Below, one piece after another: positions 63,857 through 64,000 of a DNA stretch of 64,000 nucleotides. The stretch is from Bradyrhizobium yuanmingense (GTDB taxonomy: Bacteria; Pseudomonadota; Alphaproteobacteria; Rhizobiales; Xanthobacteraceae). The notes beneath the pieces were generated by a model. It had not been told where the DNA came from. It did not search any database and was given only the letters and a program-made list of their open reading frames with translations. The translations under genes were made by a program, and so were the position numbers. Each line of letters begins with the position of its first letter. Within the stretch, counting starts at the first letter, position 1. The DNA lies in contig NZ_FMAE01000001.1 of assembly GCF_900094575.1 (NCBI RefSeq), positions 806,001 through 870,000 of the forward strand, given 5' to 3'.

Positions 63857-64000
63857 CTAGCTCATCCTTCGCCGCAGCGTGGCTGACGGCGTCTCGCCGA
63901 ATTTCTCGCGGTAGGCGCCGGCCATGCGGCCGAGATGGGTGAAGCCGAGATCGAAGGCCATCTCGGTGATGGAAACATCGGGTGCGGCTTGCGCGAGGCG
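63857..64000 (-). CDS. AraC-family transcriptional regulator, C-terminal end (cut by window edge)
   Basis: The last 47 residues of an AraC/XylS HTH domain. Read on the minus strand from 64000, it gives SITEMAFDLGFTHLGRMAGA, YREKFGETPSATLRRRMS and a TAG stop at 63857-63859. FxHxGRFxxxYRxxFGxxPS is the second HTH signature. The N-terminal part lies beyond the edge. Convergent with the XRE-cupin gene. Confidence 0.88.
   Translation of the reverse strand, partial: RLAQAAPDVSITEMAFDLGFTHLGRMAGAYREKFGETPSATLRRRMS

Overview
The window reads as chromosomal DNA of a Bradyrhizobium-like alphaproteobacterium. The basis is high G+C with dense GC-ending codons, interspersed palindromic repeat families of the kind known from Bradyrhizobium and Rhodopseudomonas, an Irr-type (ICE) iron box next to bacterioferritin, and many small exported proteins typical of the group. 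This is inference from the sequence alone; no search was run.

Layout. 1-330 holds the end of an ABC permease gene broken by a one-base frameshift. 410-5000 carries a PRC-barrel exported protein, a Ser/Gln-rich protein, an OmpR-type two-component pair, a zinc-ribbon protein and a small lytic transglycosylase. 5133-10143 is a thiamine operon (TPP riboswitch, thiO-thiS-thiG-thiE-thiC, terminator), interrupted twice by intergenic repeats. 10208-11293 is a lower-GC gene that appears to join an alpha/beta-hydrolase N-terminus to the C-terminal half of a tRNA-guanine-transglycosylase-like protein; this is the most unusual object in the window. 11444-23570 is a housekeeping and small-gene region: mug glycosylase, two GST-like proteins, an HD protein, RidA, two pairs of paralogous small exported proteins, a J-domain protein, an SDR, a Fis-type HTH protein, a collagen-like protein behind a perfect FNR/FixK box, and bfr/bfd with Irr boxes.

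23746-34777 holds murein and translation functions (MltB-type transglycosylase, EttA, L,D-transpeptidase), a hydroxyacid dehydrogenase, two rhodanese-type proteins, and a divergent MoxR ATPase / VWA protein pair with a GlsB-type gene between them. 34778-35640 is gene-free and repeat-filled, including an element of about 520 bp. 35678-44744 holds metabolic genes (GMC oxidoreductase, acetyltransferase, SMP-30, AraC-type regulator, enolase-superfamily enzyme, GST) and an intracellular PHB depolymerase. 44776-53992 is a signalling and polysaccharide block on the minus strand: diguanylate cyclase, processive glycosyltransferase with a PilZ domain, HlyD-type protein, and a SAM/adenylyl-cyclase/AAA protein. 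55235-62977 is a minus-strand uptake and catabolism operon (Tat-exported binding protein, two permeases, FAD oxidoreductase, 2-hydroxyacid dehydrogenase, fused double ATPase), divergent from an XRE-cupin regulator. An AraC-type regulator is cut by the right edge.

Working together: thiO/S/G/E/C make and join both halves of thiamine phosphate under riboswitch control. bfr and bfd store and release iron under likely Irr control. The diguanylate cyclase probably feeds the PilZ domain of the neighbouring synthase. The ABC operon probably imports an amino-acid-like or peptide-like compound and oxidises it.
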